A DNA stretch of 64,000 nt, taken from positions 752,501-816,500 of the forward strand of contig NZ_OY781882.1 of NCBI RefSeq assembly GCF_963677125.1, given 5' to 3'. The notes below the pieces were generated by a model. That model was not told where the DNA came from and did not search any database. It saw only the letters and a program-made list of their open reading frames with translations. The position numbers and the translations under genes are program-made. Source of the stretch: an uncultured Desulfobacter sp. (GTDB taxonomy: Bacteria; Desulfobacterota; Desulfobacteria; Desulfobacterales; Desulfobacteraceae). Positions 53,717 through 62,234 of the stretch are shown piece by piece; within the stretch, counting starts at the first letter, position 1, and the number at the start of each line of letters is the position of its first letter.

Positions 53717-54172
53717 CTAATCCATTACATAAGGTTCCAGATTACTGATATCGACATCGTTTTCAGATATGGCTTTATGCCGGACGGATGCGCCAGCCTC
53801 ATGAACCGTTTCGGGGTTGCCTGAAACCAAAAAATGAAATGACGGAAGCACCCGGCCTTCTGCCACCCGCCGGTAAGCACAGGTATCGGGCAGCCATTGG
53901 TATTGGGATATTAAATCCACCGTAAGCTGGATGCACTCTGGAACGAGCAGGGAGCGGTTTTCGTAATCAAAGCACCGGCAGTCATCAATGTTCAGCAAAC
54001 GGCAGGCCACATTGGTGTAGCTGATTTCGCCGGTGTCTTCATCTTCAAGTTTGTGCAGGCAGCATCTGCCGCATCCGTCACACAGCGACTCCCATTCTTT
54101 TTCGGTCAATTGATGAAGGGCTTTGGTTTTCCAAAACGGCTGTCTTAAACCATCTTTTTTTTTCATGAGCAT
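53717..54172 (-). CDS. YcgN-family cysteine-cluster protein (UPF0260)
   Basis: 151 residues with the family hallmarks [48 protein letters not shown], and [14 protein letters not shown]; the cysteines are thought to bind an iron-sulfur cluster or zinc. Function unproven. ATG 54172 is the longest start; the ATG two codons on has the better spaced AGGA. It is the last minus-strand gene behind the AmmeMemoRadiSam genes, 159 bp away, so it may or may not be in that operon. Confidence 0.9.
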   Translation of the reverse strand: MLMKKKDGLRQPFWKTKALHQLTEKEWESLCDGCGRCCLHKLEDEDTGEISYTNVACRLLNIDDCRCFDYENRSLLVPECIQLTVDLISQYQWLPDTCAYRRVAEGRVLPSFHFLVSGNPETVHEAGASVRHKAISENDVDISNLEPYVMD

Positions 54173-54331
54173 CCTGCCATTTCAATGAACAGAGTTTCCC
54201 CACGCGGGTCAGGAAAGAATGGGAAAATATCCAATTCCATAAAAGCTGCTTCAGAATTGTATGTAAAATCAATTTTGTCAAAGATAAAAAAAATTTGAAT
54301 TAACCAATCTGTTTGTGACCGCCCTCATTTG

Positions 54332-55489
54332 TCAGGCATCTTCCCACACGCCGGGGATTGGGGTTGAGCAGAACCTGCAGGTACCGTTCAGGATGTTTTT
54401 CTCCTGTATTCGGTATCCCATGCGCCGCACCAGAAGCTGGCCACAGGAGTGGCAATAGGTATGGTTGGCCTTGTGGCCCGGCACATTGCCGATATAGGTG
54501 TAGTTCAGACCTATATCCCTAGCAATGTCCCGAAACCGTTCCAAGGTATGGACCGGTGTTGGTTCAAGCCGATCCAACCGGTACTGGGGCACGAATCTGA
54601 GAAGATGCAGGGGATGGGTATCCCCTAATTCGTTCAGGATCCATTTGCACATCTGCCTGAACATCGTTTCATCATCGGTATATCCCGGAATTACGAGGTT
54701 GGTGATCTCAAAATGCACTTTTTCCCTGTTCAGGGTTTTAAATGTTTCCAAAACTGGGGATAGTCGCCCCCCGTTTAAATCCTTGTATATCTTATCTGAA
54801 AAGGACTTCAAGTTGATATTGGCGGCATCAATGAGTCCGCACAGGTGTTTGAGCGGTTCCTGCCGGATATACCCGTTTGAAATCAAAAAATTGGCGATAT
54901 TCTTTTTTTTTGCGGCGGCCGCGGTGTCAGCCATGTACTCATAGTATGTAATGGCTTCAGAATAGGTGTAGGCGATGGCTCCGGCAGCGGACGCCAAAGT
55001 TTTTTCAACCACAGTATCAGGAAACATATCGTAGTGTCTGACATCTTCGGGCCTGGCCTGTGAAATCTCCCAGTTTTGACAGTTCAGGCACCTAAAGTTG
55101 CATCCTGCAGCAGCAATGGAGAATACCCGACTGCCCGGTTTGAAGTGATAGAGCGGCTTTTTCTCCACGGGATCGATATTCACGACACAGGGGTTGCCGT
55201 AGGCGATGGAGTAGAGTGTGCCGTCCATGTTAACCTTGGACCGGCACAAACTGCGGTCACCCGGGGAGAGGACACAGGCGTTGGGACAGGTCAGGCACAT
55301 CACTTTTTTATTTGCCAGGCGTTTGAAAAACATGGCCTGCCTGGACCATTTCCACAATGTTTTCGGTGCATCTCCCTTGAAAATGTCTGTCCGGGCAAAG
55401 GCCTCACCCAGTCCCTGCGGGCAGAACAGGCAGACCGGTAAAGCCATAGCGCCTTTTATGATAAATTCGCGTCTGGTTATTGTTTCCAT
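54332..55489 (-). CDS. amrS: AmmeMemoRadiSam system radical SAM enzyme, with Tat-type signal
   Basis: 385 residues. The N-terminus METITRREFIIKGAMALP has a twin-arginine motif and a hydrophobic stretch. It is followed by CLTC...CVLSPGDRSLC (C65, C68, C72, C82) and the radical-SAM cluster motif CNFRCLNC (C130, C134, C137). The NLKSFSDKIYKDL and EITNLVIPGYTDDE motifs are typical of this AmrS family, which is related to glycyl-radical activating enzymes. A zinc-ribbon-like C-terminus (CHSCGQLL...CRFCSTPIPGVW) ends it. Overlaps the membrane-protein gene before it by 13 bp. Reaction unknown. Confidence 0.9.
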   Translation of the reverse strand: METITRREFIIKGAMALPVCLFCPQGLGEAFARTDIFKGDAPKTLWKWSRQAMFFKRLANKKVMCLTCPNACVLSPGDRSLCRSKVNMDGTLYSIAYGNPCVVNIDPVEKKPLYHFKPGSRVFSIAAAGCNFRCLNCQNWEISQARPEDVRHYDMFPDTVVEKTLASAAGAIAYTYSEAITYYEYMADTAAAAKKKNIANFLISNGYIRQEPLKHLCGLIDAANINLKSFSDKIYKDLNGGRLSPVLETFKTLNREKVHFEITNLVIPGYTDDETMFRQMCKWILNELGDTHPLHLLRFVPQYRLDRLEPTPVHTLERFRDIARDIGLNYTYIGNVPGHKANHTYCHSCGQLLVRRMGYRIQEKNILNGTCRFCSTPIPGVWEDA

Positions 55490-57555
55490 AATAAAAACCT
55501 GATAAGTCCGACAAGCTTGACGGCGGCAAGAACAAGCGCTGCCTTTATCAATCCTATGCCCGGCACCAGGACCAGTGTAAAAAACAGGACACCGAAAGCC
55601 GCACCGGCAAGGTCGGCCGCAAAAAGCCGGGTAACCACCGACAAGCGGTCATGTTGGATTTTGGCTGCGCAGGGAAATTCAAAGCCACAAAAGAAACCGA
55701 ACCCGAATGCCGCAACAAAGCAGGCATTCTCATTGAGCATTGCCGGAATCCATGTCAGTATGCCTGCAATTGCCGCCATCAGCACCGCCAGGCTGATATC
55801 GGCAGCCGCAATCCACCGGCCGGCCCGGGCATCTAACACCTTGCCGCCAGTATATGCCCCCGGCAGCAGGCCTGCAAGGAATATTGTAACGATCATACCC
55901 ACCTTGACATACACATACCCGAAAAAGATCTGAAAAACGAAAAGAATCAGCATTTCGGCGCCCATGGAAAAAAAACCGGTAAAAAACAGAACTGATTCAG
56001 ATCCTTTTACGGCCACAACCCAGATAACCAGAAGAATCCCGACGGCAAGACTGAAGATCTGCGGGGATGTGTTGAATTTAAGAAACCACTTTTTGAACGA
56101 GATTCGGATAAGTACCGGTGAAAAATCCTGGTTCAAGGGTGCGTTCGGATCCAGGAATTCGTTGAGAAACGCGATGCGCTCAGAAGAGATATCACCGTGG
56201 AAAGTGTTTTGGACATGCCGGGTGGACACACCTTTTTCCCTGAGCAATTCCGGAATGTTTAAAGAGAACTTTTGGCGGTTTCCAGACAAAAAAAACAGCT
56301 GTTCTCCAGGCAGGATCAGTACATGGCCAAAGCAGGTTTTGAGCGTGTTGTACATCGAAGAAATTATTTCCACCAAAGGGGCTGAAGGATAGTTGTCGTA
56401 TCCGGTCATGGAAAAACTGAACACCCCGCCAGGTTTAAGGTGCTGTGCCACCAAGGCAAAAAAGGTCCGGGTAAAAAAACGATTAACCTGAAATGTATCG
56501 GGGTCTGACAGAGTCAAGATCACGGCGTCATACATTTGGTCTGTAGACGCGAGCCATTGCCTGGCATCCTGGTGGATCATCCGGACCCGGTCCTGTCGGG
56601 CCAGAAAGCCGTATGAAAACAGCGCTTCGGTGACGCTGGGATCAATCTCTACATAGTCAATGGATGACAGGTCATATTTGGCAAATTCCTTGAATATGCC
56701 GGAAATGGCTGAAATCACCAGTACACGCTCAGGGGATTTTACCTGTGACAGGGGATAATGAACGGTTTTTTCCGCCATGGCGGTATTCCGGGTGTCAAAC
56801 AGCGGCTGATTGTTCTGGAAGAATGTAAAGCTTTTCTCTTTTTCGGTTACCACCACCCTGCCATAAGGGGTCTCCCTGTAAAAAGACGGGACGGTGCCTT
56901 TCCCGGTAAGGGTTTGGCGTTCAGATGCCAGGCATAATCCCATAATGCACAAAAGCGGGATATAGAGCAGGCGGAACGCTTTTTGTCCGTTCATCCGGAA
57001 GGCGAAAAAGAGCAGCGGCGCACAGGCGGCGCAGACCGCCTGGACCGGGGTGAGCACCAGCACCAACACAAATGAAAAAACAGCACCACCAAAAGCGTCA
57101 CCGATGTTGTCGGCGATATAAATCCGGGTTGAATCGGCCCCTTTAAACCGCTTTTTTTCCAGATCCAGGCTCATGGGCAAAAGCGCGCCGACCAGGATGC
57201 AGTAAGGGGCGAACGAGATACCGGTAAAAATCAGGGTCTGGTAGAACCCCACAGCCTGGCCGGTTAAAAAAATCCGGTCATAGAAAACCCTGACCACCGG
57301 AATCTGGATAATGCCGACAAAACACAGCACCAGGGAACACCCAGAAAGCATTTGTGCCGAAGCGGGAAACTTTTTGCAGGAGAACCGGTACAAAAGGGTA
57401 CCGCAGCCGCTGAGAAACAGCCAGTTGAACAAGGTGACGGCAATGACAAACTCATTACCGGAAAAAAGGCATAAAAATTCCCGGATCACGGCGATCTGGG
57501 TGGCAACTGAGGTGATACCGGTCGCTATGACAACGGCAATGACCGAAGTTTTCAA
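55477..57555 (-). CDS. Fused membrane / spermidine-synthase-like protein
   Basis: 692 residues: about seven or more N-terminal membrane helices (residues 1-205), a methyltransferase-fold domain like aminopropyltransferases (about 215-480) and about six more helices (500-690). The SAM-binding glycine motif is VLVISAISGIF instead of VLxIGGGDG, and the catalytic Asp of the IVDSTDP-type motif is Thr in VILTLSDP. VEIDPSV is kept. So it is probably not a working spermidine synthase. ATGA overlap with the preceding Memo-AMMECR1 gene and 13-bp overlap with amrS place it firmly in this operon. It may be a membrane scaffold or transporter for the system. Confidence 0.87.
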   Translation of the reverse strand: MKTSVIAVVIATGITSVATQIAVIREFLCLFSGNEFVIAVTLFNWLFLSGCGTLLYRFSCKKFPASAQMLSGCSLVLCFVGIIQIPVVRVFYDRIFLTGQAVGFYQTLIFTGISFAPYCILVGALLPMSLDLEKKRFKGADSTRIYIADNIGDAFGGAVFSFVLVLVLTPVQAVCAACAPLLFFAFRMNGQKAFRLLYIPLLCIMGLCLASERQTLTGKGTVPSFYRETPYGRVVVTEKEKSFTFFQNNQPLFDTRNTAMAEKTVHYPLSQVKSPERVLVISAISGIFKEFAKYDLSSIDYVEIDPSVTEALFSYGFLARQDRVRMIHQDARQWLASTDQMYDAVILTLSDPDTFQVNRFFTRTFFALVAQHLKPGGVFSFSMTGYDNYPSAPLVEIISSMYNTLKTCFGHVLILPGEQLFFLSGNRQKFSLNIPELLREKGVSTRHVQNTFHGDISSERIAFLNEFLDPNAPLNQDFSPVLIRISFKKWFLKFNTSPQIFSLAVGILLVIWVVAVKGSESVLFFTGFFSMGAEMLILFVFQIFFGYVYVKVGMIVTIFLAGLLPGAYTGGKVLDARAGRWIAAADISLAVLMAAIAGILTWIPAMLNENACFVAAFGFGFFCGFEFPCAAKIQHDRLSVVTRLFAADLAGAAFGVLFFTLVLVPGIGLIKAALVLAAVKLVGLIRFLLWKQ

Positions 57556-59003
57556 TGGGCCTCTTCAAAATATTGGACCTGGTAGGTGAAGACATCCAGA
57601 TGGCCTGTCTGCCATTCATCCGGATCCAGCCCGGCTTTTTGGCACAAATATCCGAGAAAGGCTTCGGGTTTTGGCAGCTGTTTCCACACCTGGGGCAGGA
57701 AAGTGGCGCTTTTCATCCCTTTCCGGATAATTACCCCGTCCCGAAACGGCATAAGCTTTGTTAACAGATCGTCAGCATCCCGGTAATCCAGGGGTGAAGA
57801 CGGTGTCAGGATAGAAACTTCGATATTAAGGTTTTTGAATTCCTCCTGCGTCAGGCCCGGGAACCTGGGATCGTGGAATGCTGCGTTGAGGGCATTGTGC
57901 CGGATGTTGTCCGTCACAGGCTCTGTTGCCTGCAAAGATCCAATGCACCCCCTGAGATGACCGTCAAGGGTGAGGGTGACAAAGGTTGCCCGGTTCCCGC
58001 CGGCATCAATGTCTGGCGGGGGAACAGGCCGATCCTGTGCCGGGTTAATCCCCAAAACCTGGGCAATGGTGTGTCTTGCCGTTTGAACCAGAAAATGGCC
58101 CTGTTCCTGTGTTAACCGGGAAAAATGTTTTGGGCCGGCATCATCCGATACATAGGCGATGGCGCAGTATCCCACCACGCGTGACCGGTCCCCCGCCGTA
58201 TCCCCACTGTTGGCGTAGTGAAGCAGTACCGGCTTCCAGTTCCTTTTTTGGGCAATGTTCATGAGCATCAGGAGAGGTACCCTGCCGCAGGCGGCGTTAT
58301 CCGCCGCTTTCAACTCTGCTGCGCGTCCTTCCAATATCATGCCGATGGTCTGCCGGTCCTTTTTCACCGCCCGGTCATAGGGCAGGTAGTGAGACAGGTC
58401 CGAGCTTGCGATCAGCAGGGTCCGGCCATCAATCAGTTCGTCGATCTTACGGGCGGTTTTCTCAATAGCGCATCGGCCTGTTACCACCGGGACCAGCGTA
58501 AAATCATCGAGCACCGCCTGGACAAAGGGCAAGATTACCTCAACGGCGTGTTCCTGTTTTTCGGATACCGGATCGATGTGAAACAAATTTTTTGACTGCA
58601 ACAGTCTGCGCGCATCGTCATGGAGATCGACTTGCCCTAACGGGGTCTGCCATGCCGATGCGCTGCTGACCGAACACCCTGTGAATCCGACCCGATGGTC
58701 GGGACCCATGATGATCACCTTGTCAAATGCCGCCCTCTTGATCAGAACGGCACCATGCGAGGCAACCGACCCGGAATAGATGTAACCGGCATGTGGTAAA
58801 ATCAGGGCCCGCAGCTTTCCGGAAAGCTGCGTTCTTTCAGCCTCCTGCATCAGCTTATCCAACATTCGTCGTAATTCGAACTCGGATTTCGGATAAAACG
58901 TCCCCTGGTAAGCTGCCTGCCTGACATCACCATAAGAAAACCGTGCAATCCCCTGAAAGAATGCCAGGACGATTATCAGCCAGAGCAAAGAAAGCGTTTT
59001 CAT
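57552..59003 (-). CDS. Memo-AMMECR1 fusion of the AmmeMemoRadiSam system, exported
   Basis: 483 residues from ATG 59003 (GGAGGAGATCC upstream; a longer frame to 59066 has no ribosome site). Signal peptide MKTLSLLWLIIVLAFFQG at the N-terminus. The Memo domain follows to about residue 280 (RALILPHAGYIYSGSVASHG, IIMGPDHRVGFTGC, LIASSDLSHYLPYD), a metal-dioxygenase-like fold. After a linker the AMMECR1 domain covers about 310-480 (DGHLRGCIGSLQA, NAAFHDPRFPGLTQEEF). In most genomes these are separate cytoplasmic proteins; here they are joined and marked for export. First gene of the operon. Confidence 0.9.
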   Translation of the reverse strand: MKTLSLLWLIIVLAFFQGIARFSYGDVRQAAYQGTFYPKSEFELRRMLDKLMQEAERTQLSGKLRALILPHAGYIYSGSVASHGAVLIKRAAFDKVIIMGPDHRVGFTGCSVSSASAWQTPLGQVDLHDDARRLLQSKNLFHIDPVSEKQEHAVEVILPFVQAVLDDFTLVPVVTGRCAIEKTARKIDELIDGRTLLIASSDLSHYLPYDRAVKKDRQTIGMILEGRAAELKAADNAACGRVPLLMLMNIAQKRNWKPVLLHYANSGDTAGDRSRVVGYCAIAYVSDDAGPKHFSRLTQEQGHFLVQTARHTIAQVLGINPAQDRPVPPPDIDAGGNRATFVTLTLDGHLRGCIGSLQATEPVTDNIRHNALNAAFHDPRFPGLTQEEFKNLNIEVSILTPSSPLDYRDADDLLTKLMPFRDGVIIRKGMKSATFLPQVWKQLPKPEAFLGYLCQKAGLDPDEWQTGHLDVFTYQVQYFEEAH

Positions 59004-59157
59004 GGATCTCCTCCCGAACGCTGTTATTGTAATGATTTCTGTGATTTTAGCATAGCGCCCCGGCAATTTTAATGTTTCTTTGCATATTTCTTCATATACT
59101 TTTCTTTAGCTTCTTTGATAAGATGATTGCAGACAATACCGGAAGCCGGAATATTTT

Positions 59158-59991
59158 GTGGATAACCTAAACAAAAATATCGAAAAAGCTTGTCAGGCAA
59201 TTAAAGCTGCAGACGCACTTTTTATAACGGCTGGTGCCGGTATGGGCGTTGATTCGGGTTTGCCCGATTTTAGGGGAAATGCAGGTTTCTGGAAAGCTTA
59301 TCCGCCCATAGCAAAGCTGGGCAAATCGTTCACTGAAATGGCAGATCCTGTCTGGTTTGACAAACAGCCGGAGATCGCCTGGGCGTTTTATGGGCACAGG
59401 TTGAATCTTTATCGTGAAACAATCCCCCACGAAGGCTTTTCAAAATTGCTTGATCTGGGAAAAAGTAAGCCGTACGGATATTTTGTATTTACCTCAAATG
59501 TTGACGGACAGTTTCAAAAAGCCGGCTTTGACGATGCATTGATTGAAGAGTGTCATGGTTCTATCCACCATCTTCAATGCACAGGACCATGTTCCAACGA
59601 CATCTGGAAGATTGGGAAAGAAAAAATCAATGTTGATATGGAAGCGTTCAGGGCTACCGGCGAGTTGCCGAAATGTAAAAACTGTGGCGGGCTGGCACGC
59701 CCGAATATTTTAATGTTTGGAGATTGCAACTGGGTATCGCACCGTACCAGTGAGCAAGTGGCTCGTTTGCAGAAATGGCTTGAAAAGCTCAACAGCTTCC
59801 ATGCAAAGTTGGCTATCATTGAAATGGGGGCAGGCATTGCAGTACCTACGGTCAGGTATAAATCCCAACGAACCGGCCGGAGCTTAAATTCAACCTTGAT
59901 ACGCATCAACCCAAGGGATTACCATGTTTGCCGAGGCGCGATCGGCTTGCCGCTTGGCGCCAGGGAAGGCATAAACCGGATTTTAAATTGA
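59158..59991 (+). CDS. Sir2-family NAD-dependent protein deacylase-like
   Basis: 277 residues from GTG 59158 (GGAAGCCGGA upstream). Sir2 motifs: GAGMGVDSGLPDFRG (about 26-40), FVFTSNVDGQFQKAGF (about 115-130), catalytic His in EECHGSIHHL, a zinc site made of CTGPC and CKNC, and GDCNW after RPNILMF. The C-terminal nucleotide pocket (IEMGAGIAVPTVR, LIRINPRDYHV) is kept but atypical. It would remove acyl groups from lysines or use NAD for ADP-ribose transfer. It is the only plus-strand gene between two minus-strand blocks. Divergent from the AmmeMemoRadiSam operon. Confidence 0.9.
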   Translation: MDNLNKNIEKACQAIKAADALFITAGAGMGVDSGLPDFRGNAGFWKAYPPIAKLGKSFTEMADPVWFDKQPEIAWAFYGHRLNLYRETIPHEGFSKLLDLGKSKPYGYFVFTSNVDGQFQKAGFDDALIEECHGSIHHLQCTGPCSNDIWKIGKEKINVDMEAFRATGELPKCKNCGGLARPNILMFGDCNWVSHRTSEQVARLQKWLEKLNSFHAKLAIIEMGAGIAVPTVRYKSQRTGRSLNSTLIRINPRDYHVCRGAIGLPLGAREGINRILN

Positions 59992-59993
59992 TC

Positions 59994-60095
59994 TTAGAGC
60001 TGTTTTTTTATAATGGCAATGACGATGCAGACACCGGCTCCGATCCAGGTAACACCCAGACCTATACCCATTATGACAATAGCGGAAATCGTCAT
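59994..60095 (-). CDS. MetS-like small subunit of the NSS transporter
   Basis: 33-residue frame (MTISAIVIMGIGLGVTWIG and onward to IIKKQL). It is one membrane helix of about 24 residues with a Trp in the middle and a basic end, like the MetS small subunit that Corynebacterium needs for its methionine/alanine NSS importer. GGAGG lies 6 bp before the ATG. ATGA overlap with the transporter stop gives translational coupling. Its stop is 3 bp from the convergent Sir2 stop. Confidence 0.8.
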   Translation of the reverse strand: MTISAIVIMGIGLGVTWIGAGVCIVIAIIKKQL

Positions 60096-61564
60096 TTTTC
60101 ACCTCCGTTAAGGGTTACATGTATCATGACGCTGAGAATGATGATGCCTTGCACCATGAACAAGCCAAATACCAACAAGGCCGAAGACGGATACCCGCCG
60201 TAGGGGGTTATAATGTCTCCGATAAGGTTGGATAGGATCATATAACCGAGAATGGCCGGGGTGATGAATTTAAGGCAAAAGGTCCATAACTTCCCTACTT
60301 TGAAATCACTGGTCAGGTTGATGTGGTCCTTAAAGTTGTCTATACCGCAGATCCATACCAGGAATACGATCTCTAGGAGCCCCCCGACCAATACGCCGAA
60401 ATTGTTGATGAACCGGTCCACGATATCCAGCACCAACAGTCCGGAATGTGTGGCAAACACGATGCCGCACAGAATACCGATGCCGCAATAAATACTGGCC
60501 GCAGCTTTACGGCTGATGCCAAAACGGTCAATGAGTACGGATACCGAGACCTCGCAGATGGATATCATGGAACTTAAGCCTGCAAAAAGCAGGGCTGCAA
60601 AGAATAATGTTCCGAAAAATACAGGGCCGGGCAGGCTGTTAATGGCCTTGGGGATGGTGACAAAAGCCAGGCCCACTCCCGAGCTGACCACTTTATCAAC
60701 CCCCACGCCCTGGATGAACGCCATATTCCCCAGGACCGAAAAGACCATAATGCCGCAAAGGATACTGAATCCGCAATTGCAGAATGCCGTGATAAAACCG
60801 TTATTGGCCATATCCGAATTTTTGGGCAGGTAGCTTGCATAGGTAAGCATGATGGCAAAGCCGATGGAAAGACTGAAAAAAATCTGGCCATAGGCTTCAA
60901 TCCAGACCTTAAAATTGAAAAGTGCCGAAAAATCGGGCTGAAACATCCAGTTGAGGCCTTCTGTTGCCCCTTCCAGAGTTACGGCCCTGGCTGTGATGAC
61001 AATCACCATAATAAAAAGCAGGGGCATGAAAATTTTACCGGCCAATTCAATCCCTTTTTTCACACCACTGAAAAGCACCACCCAACTGACTAACCAAGCG
61101 CAGAGGATAGACCCGAGTATGGGCCACCGGATGCCGTTAAAGGCAAACGGTGTGTCTGAAAGCTGCAGATAGGTTTGATAAAAGAAATTTGCAGTATCCT
61201 CTCCCCACCCCTGGGTAACGGCTAAAATAAGATAGGAGATGGTCCAGCCCACCACCGCCACATAATAAATGGAGATGATAAAGGATACCAAAAGCTGCCA
61301 CCATCCCAGCCATTCCATGCGACCTGACAGACTGCTGAAGATATTGGGAACCGAGGTCCTGAATTTATGCCCGACCCCGAATTCCAGAATCAGGAACGGA
61401 ATGCCTGCCGTGACCATGGCAAAAAGATAAGGGATAAAAAAAGCGCCGCCCCCGTTTTCATAAGCAACATAGGGAAATCGCCAGATATTTCCTAAACCAA
61501 TGGCCGATCCGATGGCAGCGAAGATAAAGCCGGTCCGCGTGCCCCATTGTTCTCTTTTACGCAT
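60092..61564 (-). CDS. Sodium-dependent NSS-family amino acid transporter
   Basis: 490 residues with about 11-12 membrane helices. NSS signatures: REQWGTRTGFIFAAIGSAIGLGNIWRFPY at the N-terminus (Na+ and substrate site, helix 1), GGGAFFIPYLFAMVTAGIPF, and helix-6 FFSLSIGFAIMLTYASYLP. Imports an amino acid, often methionine, alanine or tryptophan-like, with Na+. Followed with overlap by a MetS-like helix gene, which favours methionine/alanine, but substrate is not shown by sequence. Its promoter region carries a hairpin repeat. Confidence 0.93.
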   Translation of the reverse strand: MRKREQWGTRTGFIFAAIGSAIGLGNIWRFPYVAYENGGGAFFIPYLFAMVTAGIPFLILEFGVGHKFRTSVPNIFSSLSGRMEWLGWWQLLVSFIISIYYVAVVGWTISYLILAVTQGWGEDTANFFYQTYLQLSDTPFAFNGIRWPILGSILCAWLVSWVVLFSGVKKGIELAGKIFMPLLFIMVIVITARAVTLEGATEGLNWMFQPDFSALFNFKVWIEAYGQIFFSLSIGFAIMLTYASYLPKNSDMANNGFITAFCNCGFSILCGIMVFSVLGNMAFIQGVGVDKVVSSGVGLAFVTIPKAINSLPGPVFFGTLFFAALLFAGLSSMISICEVSVSVLIDRFGISRKAAASIYCGIGILCGIVFATHSGLLVLDIVDRFINNFGVLVGGLLEIVFLVWICGIDNFKDHINLTSDFKVGKLWTFCLKFITPAILGYMILSNLIGDIITPYGGYPSSALLVFGLFMVQGIIILSVMIHVTLNGGEK

Positions 61565-61590
61565 ACGCCAACTTTCATTTCAAATATAAG

Positions 61591-61690
61591 TAGTAGCCAT
61601 GGGTCGCTTAGGTCTATCAATATCCAAGTATAACCCACAACAAAACATAAAACTGCTTTAACAACTAACTTGGACTTTACTATAAACATT
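61591..61690. repeat. Dispersed hairpin repeat upstream of the NSS gene
   Basis: AGTAGCCATGGGTCGCTTAGG, TCTATCAATAT loop, CCAAGTATAACCC, CACAACAAAACATAAAAC, TGCTTTAACAACTAACTT and GGACTTTAC. GGGT pairs with ACCC and CTTAGG with CCAAG. Closest to the copy at 25641-25740. The remainder of the 272-bp gap to 61836 has no gene. Confidence 0.65.
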
Positions 61691-61836
61691 TTGCTGAATC
61701 AACAGACAGTGGATTTATTCTTAGGCCGTATGAGTCAGTATGATTGACACGCAATAACGGCTTTCATATACTTGGTGTTAAAAATAAATTTCTCAGTCTT
61801 TTAACATGACGGCAGCTTACAATAAGGAGCTAATAG

Positions 61837-62193
61837 ATGTCTCAGATCTCCCCTTTCACAATGGACGACGATACCGTTATTTACATTGAAACTTCAGAGA
61901 ATGTGGCTGTAGTGGAAGCGGATGAAACAAAAAACAAAGTCGAGGAGCCTCTTGTTTCCAAAGGTAATGTGGTGGAATCGGCCGTTCAAAAATTCAAATC
62001 CATTGAAGGAACGATCAAAACCTATACGAATCATACCTTAAATGCGTTCAGAGAGGTTGCCGCTGCCAATGTGGATAAAGTGACTCTGGAGTTCGGGATT
62101 AAGGTAGGCGGTGAAGCAGGTATTCCATATGTGACAAAGGGGACGGCCGAGAGCAACTTGAAAATTACAGTGGAATGTTCATTTCGAAAATAA
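61837..62193 (+). CDS. Trypco1 (CU044_2847-type) protein
   Basis: 118 residues, AAGGAG upstream. Matches the trypsin-co-occurring domain 1 pattern: a strand of the form DDDTVIYIETSE near the start, a middle helix with VESAVQKFKSIEGTIKTY, then KVTLEFGIKVGGEAGIPYVTKGTAESNLKITVECSF. This domain turns up next to proteases and STAND NTPases in multi-gene conflict systems. It has no catalytic residues and may be a regulator or target-recognition module. It lies 41 bp before the caspase-STAND gene, same strand, so they are probably one operon. Confidence 0.8.
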   Translation: MSQISPFTMDDDTVIYIETSENVAVVEADETKNKVEEPLVSKGNVVESAVQKFKSIEGTIKTYTNHTLNAFREVAAANVDKVTLEFGIKVGGEAGIPYVTKGTAESNLKITVECSFRK

Positions 62194-62234
62194 TTGCTTA
62201 GTCTGCGAACTGCCTGAATGCAAAAGGATACGCT

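Noticed and set aside
55477..57555. Calling the fused membrane protein a spermidine synthase of the polyamine pathway
   Set aside because: The SAM glycine motif and catalytic Asp are replaced and it belongs to the AmmeMemoRadiSam operon, 30 kb from the polyamine genes.
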